Below the pieces are notes generated by a model. It was not told the DNA's origin, made no database searches, and saw only the letters and a list, made by a program, of their open reading frames with translations. From Leisingera sp. ANG59 (GTDB lineage Bacteria > Pseudomonadota > Alphaproteobacteria > Rhodobacterales > Rhodobacteraceae): a DNA stretch of 50,458 nt. Below are positions 42,925 to 50,458 of this stretch, in pieces. Numbering within the stretch: the stretch's first letter is position 1; every line of letters begins with the position of its first letter. The DNA lies in the NCBI RefSeq assembly GCF_013317235.1, contig NZ_WLCM01000033.1:1-50458 (forward strand), written 5' to 3'. The translations under genes were made by a program, and so were the position numbers.

Positions 42925-44859
42925 ATGAAAGACAAGACAACCACCACCGAACAGGCCATGGCGCTGATCCGTGACGGCGATGTCGTGACCACCACCGGCT
43001 TTGTGCAAAGCTGCATCCCGGAACTGCTGCACGCAGCGCTGGAAAAGCGGTTCCTGGCCGAAGGCGCCCCCCGCGACCTCACCCTGATCATGTGCGCAGG
43101 CGCCGGCGACAGCAAAGGCTTGGGCACCGGGCGGCTGCATCACGACGGCCTGCTGCGCCGGGTGATTGCCGGCAACTTCGGCCGCATGCCCAAGGTTGCC
43201 CAGGCCGCGCAAGAGAACAAGATCTGCGGCTACAACCTGCCCCAGGGGGTGATCTCGCAGCTCTACCGCGCCTGCGCTGCTGGCCAGCCGGGCCTGTTCT
43301 CCAAAGTCGGCCTGCACACCTATGTCGACCCGCGCCACGGCGGCGGCAAGGTCAACAAGGTGACCGAGGAGGACATCGTCCGCTACCACGAAGTCGACGG
43401 CGAGGAATGGCTGTTCTACAAAGCCACCAAGATTGACGTCGCCTTCATCCGCGGCACCAGCGCCGACCGCTCCGGCAACATCAGCATGGAGCGCGAGGCG
43501 CTGACGCTGGACTGCCTGGCCCAGGCGATGGCGGCCCACAACAACGGCGGCATCGTCATCGCCCAGGTGGAGCGCATCGTCGAGGACGGCTCGATCAAAC
43601 CCAAGGACGTGAAAATCCCCGGCCTGCTGGTGGATTGCGTCTGCGTGGCAGAAGATCCTGAGATGCACAAGATGAACTACGGCGTGCAGCACAACCCGGC
43701 ACTGTCTGGAGAAATCCGGGTGCCGGTGGAGGGCATCGCAAGGATGCCGCTTGACCAGCGCAAGATCATCGCCCGCCGCGCCGCCTTCGAACTGCCGCCC
43801 AACGGCGCCGTGAACCTGGGCGTCGGCGCGCCCGACGGTGTCGCGGCGGTGGCCAACGAGGAAAAGGCCACCCCCTACATCACCCTCACCACCGAGGCCG
43901 GCGCCGTCGGCGGGGTGCTGGCAGGCGGCTCCAGCTTCGGCTCTTCAGCCAATGCCGACGCCATCATCGACCAGAACCAGATGTTCGACTTCTATGACGG
44001 CGGCGGGCTGGACCTCACCTGTCTCGGCATGGCCGAATGCGATGCCGAGGGCAGCGTCAACGCCTCCCGCTTCGGCGGGCGCCTCAACGGTTGCGGCGGC
44101 TTCATCAACATCTCGCAGAACTCCCGCGCCGTGGTTTTTGCCGGCACCTTCACCGCGGGCGGCCTGAAGGTCGCGGTGGAAAACGGCGAGCTGCGCATCG
44201 TCCAGGAAGGCCGCAACAAGAAGTTCGTGCGCCTGATCGAACAGATCACCTTCTCAGGGCCTTACGCCTCTCAACGCTCGCAGCCGGTGCTGTATGTGAC
44301 AGAGCGCTGCGTGCTGCAGCTGACCCCCAAGGGGCTGGAACTGATCGAAATCGCCCCCGGCATCGACCTGCAGCGCGACATCCTCGGCCAGATGGAGTTC
44401 AAGCCGATCATCGAAAACGTCGCCCTGATGGATGCGCGCATCTTCCGGGATGAGCCGATGGGGCTGATGAACGACCTGTTGAACCTCAACCTCTCCGAAC
44501 GCGTCACCTACGACGCCGCCCGCCACATCATGTTCCTCAACCTAGAAGGCTGGAGCGTCCGCAAGAAGCAGGACGTCGAGGATCTGGACCGGGTGCTGCA
44601 GGACGCCTTCGCCAGAAGCGGCCGCGATGTGAACATGGTGATGAACCAGAACGGCTTCCGCATCGCTGAGGACCTGCAGGACGGCTACGCCGCGTCTGTG
44701 GGCCGGACGCTGGAGAAGCACTCGGCCTCGATCGCCCATTACACCACCAGCGCCTTCATGCGCCTGAAGATGCAGGGCGAACTCGCAAGCCGCGGTGTCC
44801 AGCCGCATATCTTCGAGAGCGGTGAGGAGGCGCACCAGCAGGCAATCTGGGGCTCCTGA
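42925..44859 (+). CDS. Fused acyl-CoA:acetate/3-ketoacid CoA-transferase
   Basis: A 644-residue protein joining the alpha and beta halves of a family I CoA-transferase (COG4670, YdiF-like). The alpha half begins IRDGDVVTTTGFVQSCIPELL. The beta half contains GVGAPDGVAAVANEE and the catalytic Glu324 in TLTTEAGAVGG, which forms the glutamyl-CoA thioester. A C-terminal extension of about 120 residues follows (from about 520), as in long roseobacter homologues. It would move CoA between short-chain acids such as acetate, propionate or acetoacetate. GGAGG precedes ATG 42925; the open frame further upstream is not coding. It stands alone. Confidence 0.88.
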   Translation: MKDKTTTTEQAMALIRDGDVVTTTGFVQSCIPELLHAALEKRFLAEGAPRDLTLIMCAGAGDSKGLGTGRLHHDGLLRRVIAGNFGRMPKVAQAAQENKICGYNLPQGVISQLYRACAAGQPGLFSKVGLHTYVDPRHGGGKVNKVTEEDIVRYHEVDGEEWLFYKATKIDVAFIRGTSADRSGNISMEREALTLDCLAQAMAAHNNGGIVIAQVERIVEDGSIKPKDVKIPGLLVDCVCVAEDPEMHKMNYGVQHNPALSGEIRVPVEGIARMPLDQRKIIARRAAFELPPNGAVNLGVGAPDGVAAVANEEKATPYITLTTEAGAVGGVLAGGSSFGSSANADAIIDQNQMFDFYDGGGLDLTCLGMAECDAEGSVNASRFGGRLNGCGGFINISQNSRAVVFAGTFTAGGLKVAVENGELRIVQEGRNKKFVRLIEQITFSGPYASQRSQPVLYVTERCVLQLTPKGLELIEIAPGIDLQRDILGQMEFKPIIENVALMDARIFRDEPMGLMNDLLNLNLSERVTYDAARHIMFLNLEGWSVRKKQDVEDLDRVLQDAFARSGRDVNMVMNQNGFRIAEDLQDGYAASVGRTLEKHSASIAHYTTSAFMRLKMQGELASRGVQPHIFESGEEAHQQAIWGS

Positions 44860-45180
44860 CCTTTGCTGCTGCAGGCGGTTTTCACATTTTGCCACCATGG
44901 CTGCCCCGCCCACAGGAGCAGCCAATTCCGTATCCCGGGCCTACTGTTTCCGGCTGGCGCTCCAAAGCCCGCGCAGCCGTAGGAACGGCCTGCCAGACCC
45001 CCGCAAATTCAGCCCTATACTGCTGAAAGAAATGCATTTTACGCTTCTGCAGCCAGCCGTTCCGGACACCCTGAAACCGGCTGCACGAGGATTTCCAAGC
45101 CGGCAGAAAAAAGAACTGCACTTTTTTTCAAAAACCCTCTTGCACCCCCCCCAAACAAACTTTAGACAGCGCCTCACCGA
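44860..45180. promoter_or_regulatory. Intergenic region with candidate tRNA-Gln promoter
   Basis: No gene is seen. The 3' part (45115-45170) is rich in homopolymer runs, including eight consecutive C. TTGCAC (45140-45145) and TTTAGA (45161-45166) are separated by 15 bases and lie just before the tRNA, a plausible but slightly short-spaced promoter. Confidence 0.35.
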
Positions 45181-45255
45181 TGGGGTGTAGCCAAGTGGTA
45201 AGGCAGCGGTTTTTGGTACCGTGTACCGTAGGTTCGAATCCTACCACCCCAGCCA
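45181..45255 (+). tRNA. tRNA-Gln (UUG)
   Basis: A complete cloverleaf. The acceptor arm TGGGGTG (45181-45187) pairs with CACCCCA (45245-45251), followed by discriminator G and an encoded CCA (45253-45255). The anticodon stem GCGGT/ACCGT (one G-U) holds the loop TTTTGGT, giving anticodon TTG, which reads CAA as glutamine. The T arm contains the standard GGTTCGAATCC. Confidence 0.97.
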
Positions 45256-45365
45256 TCGGCCTTTCTCCCAACACTGCAAGCGGCTGACGAGCTCGAGAGA
45301 GCGGGATTGCACCCGTTTTCGGCCCCAGTGGTTCACGGATGAGTTGGCGTGTCGAGTTAGCTACC

Positions 45366-45447
45366 GGCAAAGCCCCAGCAACTGCGTCGGGTTTGATTGC
45401 GGGTCACCTTGACGAAGGATGCGTCAAGATCGGCAGCGGGGCTTGCC
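45366..45447. other. Nested inverted repeats, possible structured RNA or terminator
   Basis: An outer stem pairs 45366-45376 with 45438-45447 (ten pairs, one bulged base). An inner perfect seven-base stem pairs 45408-45414 with 45422-45428 around a seven-base loop. It lies in the 325-base gap between tRNA-Gln and the convergent coxIV gene, where no protein-coding gene is credible. Confidence 0.4.
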
Positions 45448-45580
45448 CTAGGATCTCGGAAAACGGGGCTCCAGACGGGCCATCTGCAAGCTGGTCAGAC
45501 AGAAGAGTCCGCTCATATCACCGCTTGGAAATTTCGAACGGTGAACGGCGCAGCGCTCCGGAAATCAATGAAGCCTGATC

Positions 45581-45946
45581 CTAACGGGATCCGAATTCTA
45601 TCAACCGTGTCGCCACGGTGTAATCGGATTCCACCAGCAGGATCACAAGCAGGCCGATCAGCGCCAGCGGCGGCAGCAGGATCGCATAGCTCAGGGCGAG
45701 GCGTTCCCAGGCAATATGCATGAATACGGCCACGATCAGGCCCGCCTTCAGCATCATGAAGGTGAGGATCAGCGTCCAGCGCAAGAGTCCCTGAAGCCCG
45801 GCATAGTCGACATAATACGATGCCGCGCTCAGCACGAACAGCAGCCCCCAGACCAGCAGATAGAGCCTGATCGGATGCTGCTGCCCGCCGTGCTCACCAA
45901 CGGCAGCCTTGGCGTGCGTCCCGGCGGTCTGAGATGATTGTGCCAT
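45581..45946 (-). CDS. Cytochrome c oxidase subunit IV (bacterial type)
   Basis: A 121-residue protein with a hydrophilic His-containing N terminus and three membrane helices (LYLLVWGLLFVLSAASYYV; LRWTLILTFMMLKAGLIVAVFMH; ILLPPLALIGLLVILLV). It carries the MLKAGLIVAVFMH signature of the prokaryotic COX4 family. It is a small accessory subunit of the oxidase encoded upstream and the last gene of the operon. A GGGGGA stands before ATG 45946. Confidence 0.9.
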   Translation of the reverse strand: MAQSSQTAGTHAKAAVGEHGGQQHPIRLYLLVWGLLFVLSAASYYVDYAGLQGLLRWTLILTFMMLKAGLIVAVFMHIAWERLALSYAILLPPLALIGLLVILLVESDYTVATRLIEFGSR

Positions 45947-45955
45947 TCCGTCCCC

Positions 45956-46672
45956 CTACCACAAATAGAAGAATGCAAAGATGAAGACCCAGACCAAATC
46001 CACGAAGTGCCAGTACAGCCCCATGATCTCGACGCCTTCGTAGTCGCCGTTGCCGCGCGACATCCAGCTGCGCTCATCGCGGTCAAAATCGCCGCGCCAG
46101 ACCTTTCTGGCGATAATCACCAGGAAAATGACCCCGATGGTGACATGGGTGCCGTGGAATCCGGTGATTATGAAGAAGCTGGCTCCGAACTGCTCGGCGC
46201 CCCAGGGGTTTTCCCAGGGCCGGACGCCTTCGGAAATCAGCTTGGTCCACTCGAAAGCCTGCATGCCCACAAAAGCCGCGCCAAGCGCCGCGGTTGCCAG
46301 CATCAGCAGCGCAGTGGGAACGCGGGCCTTGCGGTAGGCGTTGTTGACGGCCATCGCCATGGTGCCAGAAGAGGAGATCAGCACAAAGGTCATGATGGCG
46401 ATCAGCAGCAGCGGAAAGTTGTGGCCGCCGATGTGCAGGGCGAACACTTCGCTTGCGTTCGGCCAGTCCACCGTCGTTGAACTGCGCGCGGTCATATAGG
46501 CGGCCAGGAAACAGGCAAAGACAAAGGTATCGCTGAGCAGCAGGATCCACATCATTGCCTTGCCCCAGGAGACCTTTTTGAACACCCGCTGATCGGACCC
46601 CCAGTCGGCGGCAAAGCCGCTGTGGCCCTGCTGCAGCAGCGTCTGGTCCTGGCCTTGGTACTTGCTTTCCAT
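45956..46672 (-). CDS. Cytochrome c oxidase subunit III
   Basis: A 238-residue membrane protein with about six or seven helices. It has DTFVFACFLAAYMTAR, FIITGFHGTHVTIGVIFL and a C-terminal VEIMGLYWHFVDLVWVFIF, the standard subunit III pattern. GGAGGAGAG precedes the ATG. It is one of two adjacent subunit-III-like genes and the more canonical of the two, since it keeps the ending YWHFVDLVW. Confidence 0.92.
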   Translation of the reverse strand: MESKYQGQDQTLLQQGHSGFAADWGSDQRVFKKVSWGKAMMWILLLSDTFVFACFLAAYMTARSSTTVDWPNASEVFALHIGGHNFPLLLIAIMTFVLISSSGTMAMAVNNAYRKARVPTALLMLATAALGAAFVGMQAFEWTKLISEGVRPWENPWGAEQFGASFFIITGFHGTHVTIGVIFLVIIARKVWRGDFDRDERSWMSRGNGDYEGVEIMGLYWHFVDLVWVFIFAFFYLW

Positions 46673-46684
46673 CTCTCCTCCCCC

Positions 46685-47383
46685 TTATCCCACGGCGGCG
46701 CGGCACAGCGCCAGAAAGGCGTTGCCCCAGCCTTGCAGCAGCGCAAACAGCATCAGCCAGAAGGCCAGCAGCCCGTGCCAGTAGAGCGCGCAGAGCCGCA
46801 CCCCCGGCAGCAGCGCCTTCACATCCCCGGCCCCGGCGTGGCGCAGCGCGACTGCCGCCAGAGCGATGATGCCGCCCAGCACATGCAGCCCGTGCAGGCC
46901 GGTGATCAGATAGAAAAAGCTTGCCGCAGGGGTGCCGTCCAGCCGGTAGCCGCCCGCGGTCAGTTCCATCCAGACCTGCGCCTGCCCTGCCAAAAAGGCG
47001 AGCGTGGCGATGCTGGCGGCGATCAGGCTGGCATTCAGCCAGCGCGCAGTGCCGGCCCGCGCCGAAATCACCACAAACTGCAGAAAGAGGCTCGCCAGCA
47101 GCAAGAGCCCGGTGTTCAGCCAGACCCGGCCGGGCAGCGGCACCAGCTCCCACGGTGTTTCCTCGATCTGCATCACGAAGGCGCTGCCCAGCATGGCAAA
47201 CAGCCCGCCGACCACGGCCAGAAAGACCGCGATGAAGATGAACCCCGGCGCCCGGCCCGGGCCATGGCCTGCCAGGGGCGCGATCCCGGTCTCCAGCCAG
47301 GGCTTGGAGGCCAGGCGCTGCTGCGACAGCCACAGGCCCGCAACCAGGGCGACCAGCGCCAGAAAGGCAAGAATGACCGTCAC
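46685..47383 (-). CDS. Second cytochrome c oxidase subunit III-like protein
   Basis: A 232-residue membrane protein with about seven helices. FFYLITGLHGLHVLGGIIAL is the diagnostic His-rich helix of the subunit III family, and LCALYWHGLLAFWLMLFAL corresponds to its C-terminal YWHF helix, less conserved. The start is GTG, in a four-base overlap with the subunit I stop, so it is translationally coupled to subunit I. Two subunit-III-like proteins in series are seen in some alternative oxidases, but the division of work between them is unclear. Confidence 0.82.
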   Translation of the reverse strand: MTVILAFLALVALVAGLWLSQQRLASKPWLETGIAPLAGHGPGRAPGFIFIAVFLAVVGGLFAMLGSAFVMQIEETPWELVPLPGRVWLNTGLLLLASLFLQFVVISARAGTARWLNASLIAASIATLAFLAGQAQVWMELTAGGYRLDGTPAASFFYLITGLHGLHVLGGIIALAAVALRHAGAGDVKALLPGVRLCALYWHGLLAFWLMLFALLQGWGNAFLALCRAAVG

Positions 47384-49152
47384 AGCCGCCTGTCCTCCCC
47401 GTCGGAGAACCAGGGATCGTTCTGGGCGAGGTAATCCTCAGGCGCCCCGGGCACGCTGTAGTCGTATGCCCAGCGGTAGACATCGGGCAGCTCGTCCCAA
47501 TTGCCGTGCCTGGGCGGGGTCTCGGGTGTCTGCCATTCCAATGAGGCCGCCCGCCACGGGTTGCCGCCCGCTTCGCGGCCGCGGCGCAGGCTCCAGAAGA
47601 TGTTGAACAGGAACAGCACCTGCACCGCCCCCACGATCAGCGCGGCGGAGGAGATGAAGGCATTGAGCCCGTCCACCGGCGCGGTCAGGAATTCAGGCTC
47701 GCCGATCTCGAAATACCGGCGCGGCACACCGACCAGGCCGACATAATGCATCGGGAAGAACACCGCATAGGCGCCGATGAAAGTGACCCAGAAATGGATC
47801 TGCCCCATCGCCTCGTTCAGCATCCGGCCGGTTATCTTGGGATACCAGTGGTAGATCGCGCCGAAGATCACCATGATTGGCGCCACCCCCATCACCATGT
47901 GGAAATGGGCCACGACGAACATGGTGTCGGACAGCGGCACATCAACCACCACATTGCCCAGGAACAGCCCGGTCAGCCCGCCGTTCACAAAGGTCACGAT
48001 GAACCCCAGCGCAAACAGCATCGGGATGGTCAGATGGATGTCGCCCTTCCACAGGGTCAGAACCCAGTTGTAGACCTTGATCGCGGTCGGGATGGCGATG
48101 ATCAGCGTTGTTGTGGCAAAGAAGAAGCCGAACCACGGGTGCATGCCGGACACATACATGTGGTGCGCCCAGACGATGAAGCTGAGCGCGCCGATGATGA
48201 CAATGGCCCAGACCATCATCCGGTAGCCGAAGATGTTCTTGCGCGCGTGCACCGCGATCAGGTCGGAAACGATGCCGAAGGCGGGCAGCGCCACGATATA
48301 GACCTCGGGGTGGCCGAAGAACCAGAACAGGTGCTGGAAGGCGATGGGGCTGCCGCCGCCGTAGCTGAGCTTTTCGCCCAGTTCCACCAGCGTCGGCATG
48401 AAGAACGACGTGCCCAGCAGCCGGTCGAACAGCATCATCACGCAGGCGACGAACAGGGCCGGGAAGGCCAGCAGCGCCATCACCGTGGCGGTGAAGATGC
48501 CCCAGACCGTCAGCGGCAGCCGCATCATCGTCATGCCGCGGGTGCGGGCCTGCAGCACGGTCACAGCATAGTTCAGCCCGCCCATGGTGAAGCCGATGAT
48601 GAACAGGATAAGCGAGACCAGCATCAGGATAATGCCGCTTTGCGCGCCGCCCGGGGTACCCGACAGAACCGCCTGCGGCGGGTACAGCGTCCAGCCCGCG
48701 CCGGTCGGCCCGCCGGGAACAAAAAAGCTGGCGACCAGCACCAGCACTGCCAGCAGATAGACCCAATAGCTGAGCATATTGACGAAGGGGAACACCATAT
48801 CGCGGGCGCCAACCATCAGCGGGATCAGGTAATTGCCGAACCCGCCCAGAAAGATCGCGGTGAGCAGGTAAATCACCATGATCATCCCGTGCATGGTGAC
48901 AAACTGGTAATAGGCCTCGGCGGTGATGAAGTCGAAGGTGCCGGGAAACCCCAGCTGCAGCCGCATCAACCAGGACATCACCAGCGCCACCAGGCCGATT
49001 GCCACGGCGGTGCCGGAATACTGGATGGCGATATACTTGGCATCCTGCGAGAAAACGTATTTGCCGATCCAGCTGTGCGCATGCGGCGGCATCACATCTG
49101 CAACTTCGCGCGGCGGCAGTTGCATCTGATCGTCAGAACCGCGGTCTACCAT
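47380..49152 (-). CDS. Cytochrome c oxidase subunit I, aa3-type
   Basis: A 590-residue haem-copper oxidase core with 12 or more helices. The low-spin haem ligand is in MHGMIMV. The HLFWFFGHPEVYI motif provides the CuB His, the Glu of the D channel and the cross-linked Tyr. WAHHMYVSGM provides the other CuB His residues, PTAIKVYNW the K-channel Lys, and VVAHFHMVMG the haem a/a3 His ligands. It pumps protons while reducing oxygen to water. GGGAGG before ATG 49152 favours that start over an earlier in-frame ATG at 49191. No cytochrome c domain is fused. It is the second gene of the operon. Confidence 0.94.
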   Translation of the reverse strand: MVDRGSDDQMQLPPREVADVMPPHAHSWIGKYVFSQDAKYIAIQYSGTAVAIGLVALVMSWLMRLQLGFPGTFDFITAEAYYQFVTMHGMIMVIYLLTAIFLGGFGNYLIPLMVGARDMVFPFVNMLSYWVYLLAVLVLVASFFVPGGPTGAGWTLYPPQAVLSGTPGGAQSGIILMLVSLILFIIGFTMGGLNYAVTVLQARTRGMTMMRLPLTVWGIFTATVMALLAFPALFVACVMMLFDRLLGTSFFMPTLVELGEKLSYGGGSPIAFQHLFWFFGHPEVYIVALPAFGIVSDLIAVHARKNIFGYRMMVWAIVIIGALSFIVWAHHMYVSGMHPWFGFFFATTTLIIAIPTAIKVYNWVLTLWKGDIHLTIPMLFALGFIVTFVNGGLTGLFLGNVVVDVPLSDTMFVVAHFHMVMGVAPIMVIFGAIYHWYPKITGRMLNEAMGQIHFWVTFIGAYAVFFPMHYVGLVGVPRRYFEIGEPEFLTAPVDGLNAFISSAALIVGAVQVLFLFNIFWSLRRGREAGGNPWRAASLEWQTPETPPRHGNWDELPDVYRWAYDYSVPGAPEDYLAQNDPWFSDGEDRRL

Positions 49153-49263
49153 GCCTTCCTCCCTGCATGCTTCCTCCATACCCGGCGGCATTCAGCGCGC
49201 CGGACCATCAGGGCCGCAGAAGGGGGGCGGCCCGGTCAGGCCTTGCTTCCGGCATTGCGCCGG

Positions 49264-50094
49264 TCAGTTCTCCGCCAGTTGCACCGGCTGGGCAGCGCGG
49301 GCATTGCTGGCGTATTCTTCAAAAGTCAGCTGCTCCTGCAGCCACTCGTGGTATTCCTCTGCCTCCACAACGGTCACATAGCCGCGCATGAAGGGGTGCG
49401 CGGTGCCGCAGTATTCGGCGCACAGCACTTCGAAGTCGCCGGTGCGGGTCGGGGTGAACCAGATGTAGGTGACCATGCCCGGCACCATGTCCATCTTGGC
49501 GCGGAATTCGGGCACGTAGAAATTATGCAAGACGTCGATGGAGCGCAGCAGCAGCTTCACCGGCTGGTCCACCGGCAGATACACTTCACCGCCCTCGATG
49601 ATGAGGTCATCCTTGCCGAACCGGTCATGCGGGTTGACGCCCAGGGGGTTTTCACCGTTCACCCATTCGGCATCCGCGGTGCCCAGCACGCCGTCGGCAC
49701 CGGGCAGCCGGTAGGCCCAGCTCCATTGCTGGCCGAAGACCTCAAGCTCGGTTGCCTCCTCCGGCACGGTGACGAACTGCTTCCACACGAACAGCCCAGG
49801 CACCAGCATCGCCGCCACCCCGGCGGCGGTGACACCGGTCAGCCACCACTCCAGGCGCTTGTTCTCCGGGTCGAACTCCGCCTTGTGCCCCGGCCGGTGC
49901 CGGAACTTCAGCACGCAATATGCCATGAACAGAACAATGGCAGCAAACACTGCGCCGGTGATCCAGAAGGTGATGACCAGCGTGTTGTCGATATAGTCCC
50001 AGTTCGACGCGATCGGAGTCCACCACCATGGACTTAATAGATGGAACGCAATGGACCCCAGTACGATCAAGACGAGTGCGACCACGATTAGCAT
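49264..50094 (-). CDS. Cytochrome c oxidase subunit II
   Basis: A 276-residue protein with an N-terminal signal/anchor (MLIVVALVLIVLGSIAFHLL), two further helices and a periplasmic cupredoxin domain. The CuA ligands are complete: His in DVLHNFYV, then CAEYCGTAHPFM supplying two Cys, the bridging Glu, His and Met. It receives electrons from cytochrome c. AAAGGGGG precedes ATG 50094, which is preferred to the in-frame ATG 50124. The gene begins 111 bases upstream of subunit I. An IS110-type element lies upstream and may have replaced part of its promoter. Confidence 0.92.
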   Translation of the reverse strand: MLIVVALVLIVLGSIAFHLLSPWWWTPIASNWDYIDNTLVITFWITGAVFAAIVLFMAYCVLKFRHRPGHKAEFDPENKRLEWWLTGVTAAGVAAMLVPGLFVWKQFVTVPEEATELEVFGQQWSWAYRLPGADGVLGTADAEWVNGENPLGVNPHDRFGKDDLIIEGGEVYLPVDQPVKLLLRSIDVLHNFYVPEFRAKMDMVPGMVTYIWFTPTRTGDFEVLCAEYCGTAHPFMRGYVTVVEAEEYHEWLQEQLTFEEYASNARAAQPVQLAEN

Positions 50095-50334
50095 CCCGCC
50101 CCCTTTCCCTGCATGGCGGAACATCCGGAACGTCCGGCAAGCAGAATTATTGGTAAGCCGCACCACTATAGGGTATTTTTGCGAAACAATCCAGTGAACC
50201 GGTCTGAAGACAGATGGGGTATTCGGCTTGCGCCCCACTTCCAGCCTCGGTCTCCGGTAGGTGCTGCGTCTCGAGCTGATGATAATACGTGGTTTGTGTG
50301 AAGCAGCCACAAGCATCAGGGAAGGAGACGCAGC
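50095..50334. promoter_or_regulatory. Divergent gap: cox promoter side and left non-coding part of the IS110 element
   Basis: On the minus strand a TATAGT (complement of 50165-50170) is a candidate -10 for the cox operon, without a well-spaced -35. From about 50210 rightwards the DNA shows dense inverted repeats: TGGGG/CCCCA (50215-50219 and 50233-50237) and the nested stems described separately. The left boundary of the insertion element cannot be fixed here. Confidence 0.4.
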
Positions 50335-50335
50335 A
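50262..50335 (+). promoter_or_regulatory. Extended RNA hairpin enclosing the transposase ribosome binding site
   Basis: Three nested stems are visible: 50262-50272 with 50325-50335 (11 pairs, perfect), 50276-50281 with 50314-50319 (6 pairs) and 50294-50298 with 50308-50312 (5 pairs, nine-base loop). The outer arm covers part of the GGAG and the first base of the start codon. It could limit transposase translation or be part of the non-coding RNA of an IS110 element. Confidence 0.55.
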
Positions 50336-50458
50336 TGAAGCATTATGCCGGATTGGATGTATCAGTAAAAGAAACCGCCATTTGTGTTGTCGACGACGAC
50401 GGCCAAGTCTGCTCAGAAATGAAGATTGCGAGCCACCCCGAGGAGCTCTCTCTGGCCT
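50335..50458 (+). mobile_element. IS110-family transposase, N-terminal fragment (runs off the window)
   Basis: The first 41 codons read MKHYAGLDVSVKETAICVVD and onward, the RuvC-like DEDD transposase start of the IS110 family. The first catalytic Asp is in GLDVS. GGAAGGAG precedes the ATG at 50335. The frame is still open at the right edge. The element is inserted upstream of, and divergent from, the cytochrome oxidase operon. Confidence 0.88.

Noticed and set aside
45128-45370. Minus-strand frame over the tRNA giving a GFEPTVHGTKNRC-type peptide
   Set aside because: This is a well-known false protein produced by translating the antisense of tRNA-Gln.
47746-50037. Plus-strand open frame of about 760 codons opposite the oxidase genes
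   Set aside because: The translation is extremely His/Gln/Asp-rich, typical of the antisense of membrane-protein genes; the minus strand encodes complete subunits I and II.
1-50458. CRISPR arrays, rRNA genes, replication origin
   Set aside because: No regularly spaced direct repeats, rRNA-like sequence or DnaA-box cluster was found on reading through the window.

Overview
The window is GC-rich, gene-dense alphaproteobacterial DNA. It most likely comes from a Rhodobacterales / Roseobacter-group organism. This rests on the gene families present (norCBQD with nnrS and a Dnr-type regulator, a GlpV-S-T-P-Q-U-type ABC transporter, a roseobacter-style exopolysaccharide locus, an alternative aa3-type oxidase) and on codon style; no species-level marker is visible. 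Both ends are truncated: a polyketide synthase enters from the left and an IS110-family transposase runs off the right.

Region 1 (1-11790, + strand) is a tight operon of seven genes in which most stop and start codons overlap. It holds the end of a type I PKS (DH-ACP-thioesterase), a GT2 glycosyltransferase, a 1521-residue NRPS (formyltransferase, half condensation domain, adenylation domain interrupted by a luciferase-like monooxygenase, carrier protein), a dedicated phosphopantetheinyl transferase, an exported SGNH-like hydrolase, an exported clan GH-A-like protein and a second GT2 enzyme. Region 2 (11954-18036) carries a GT4 glycosyltransferase, a Wzx-like flippase, a Wzz-like chain-length protein, a CpsD-like protein with a degenerate P-loop and an ExoY-like priming sugar transferase. 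Regions 1 and 2 look like one biosynthetic locus. An assembly line making a formylated and probably oxidised glycine-polyketide unit sits among genes for sugar transfer, flipping, chain-length control and extracellular trimming. My main hypothesis is a glycosylated polyketide-peptide, or a polysaccharide decorated with such a unit. Near it lies a 2-keto-3-deoxygalactonokinase homologue whose phosphate-binding motif is degenerate, behind a palindrome-rich control region (18240-18340).

Region 3 (19752-29897) is more ordinary: a TIGR03084-type protein, a THUMP-domain RNA methyltransferase, a complete putative glycerol ABC transporter with hairpins after its first and last genes, and a BlaI / M56-peptidase pair without a recognisable beta-lactam sensor domain.

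Region 4 (30000-42538) is a nitric-oxide island. It holds norC-norB-norQ-norD followed by two small membrane proteins (one only 57 residues), a divergent DUF1858 redox-disulfide protein, a soluble PAS chemoreceptor, a Dnr/NnrR-like Crp/Fnr regulator and NnrS. A di-haem cytochrome c peroxidase and a hybrid histidine kinase follow. No nitrite reductase is in view, so NO detoxification or partial denitrification is the safest reading.

Region 5 (42925-50458) has a fused CoA-transferase, tRNA-Gln(UUG), a structured intergenic element, and a cytochrome c oxidase operon on the minus strand (subunits II, I, two subunit-III-like proteins, IV). An IS110-family element begins upstream of that operon. 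Its transposase start codon is enclosed by a long perfect inverted repeat that could fold as RNA. No CRISPR array, rRNA gene or origin was seen.
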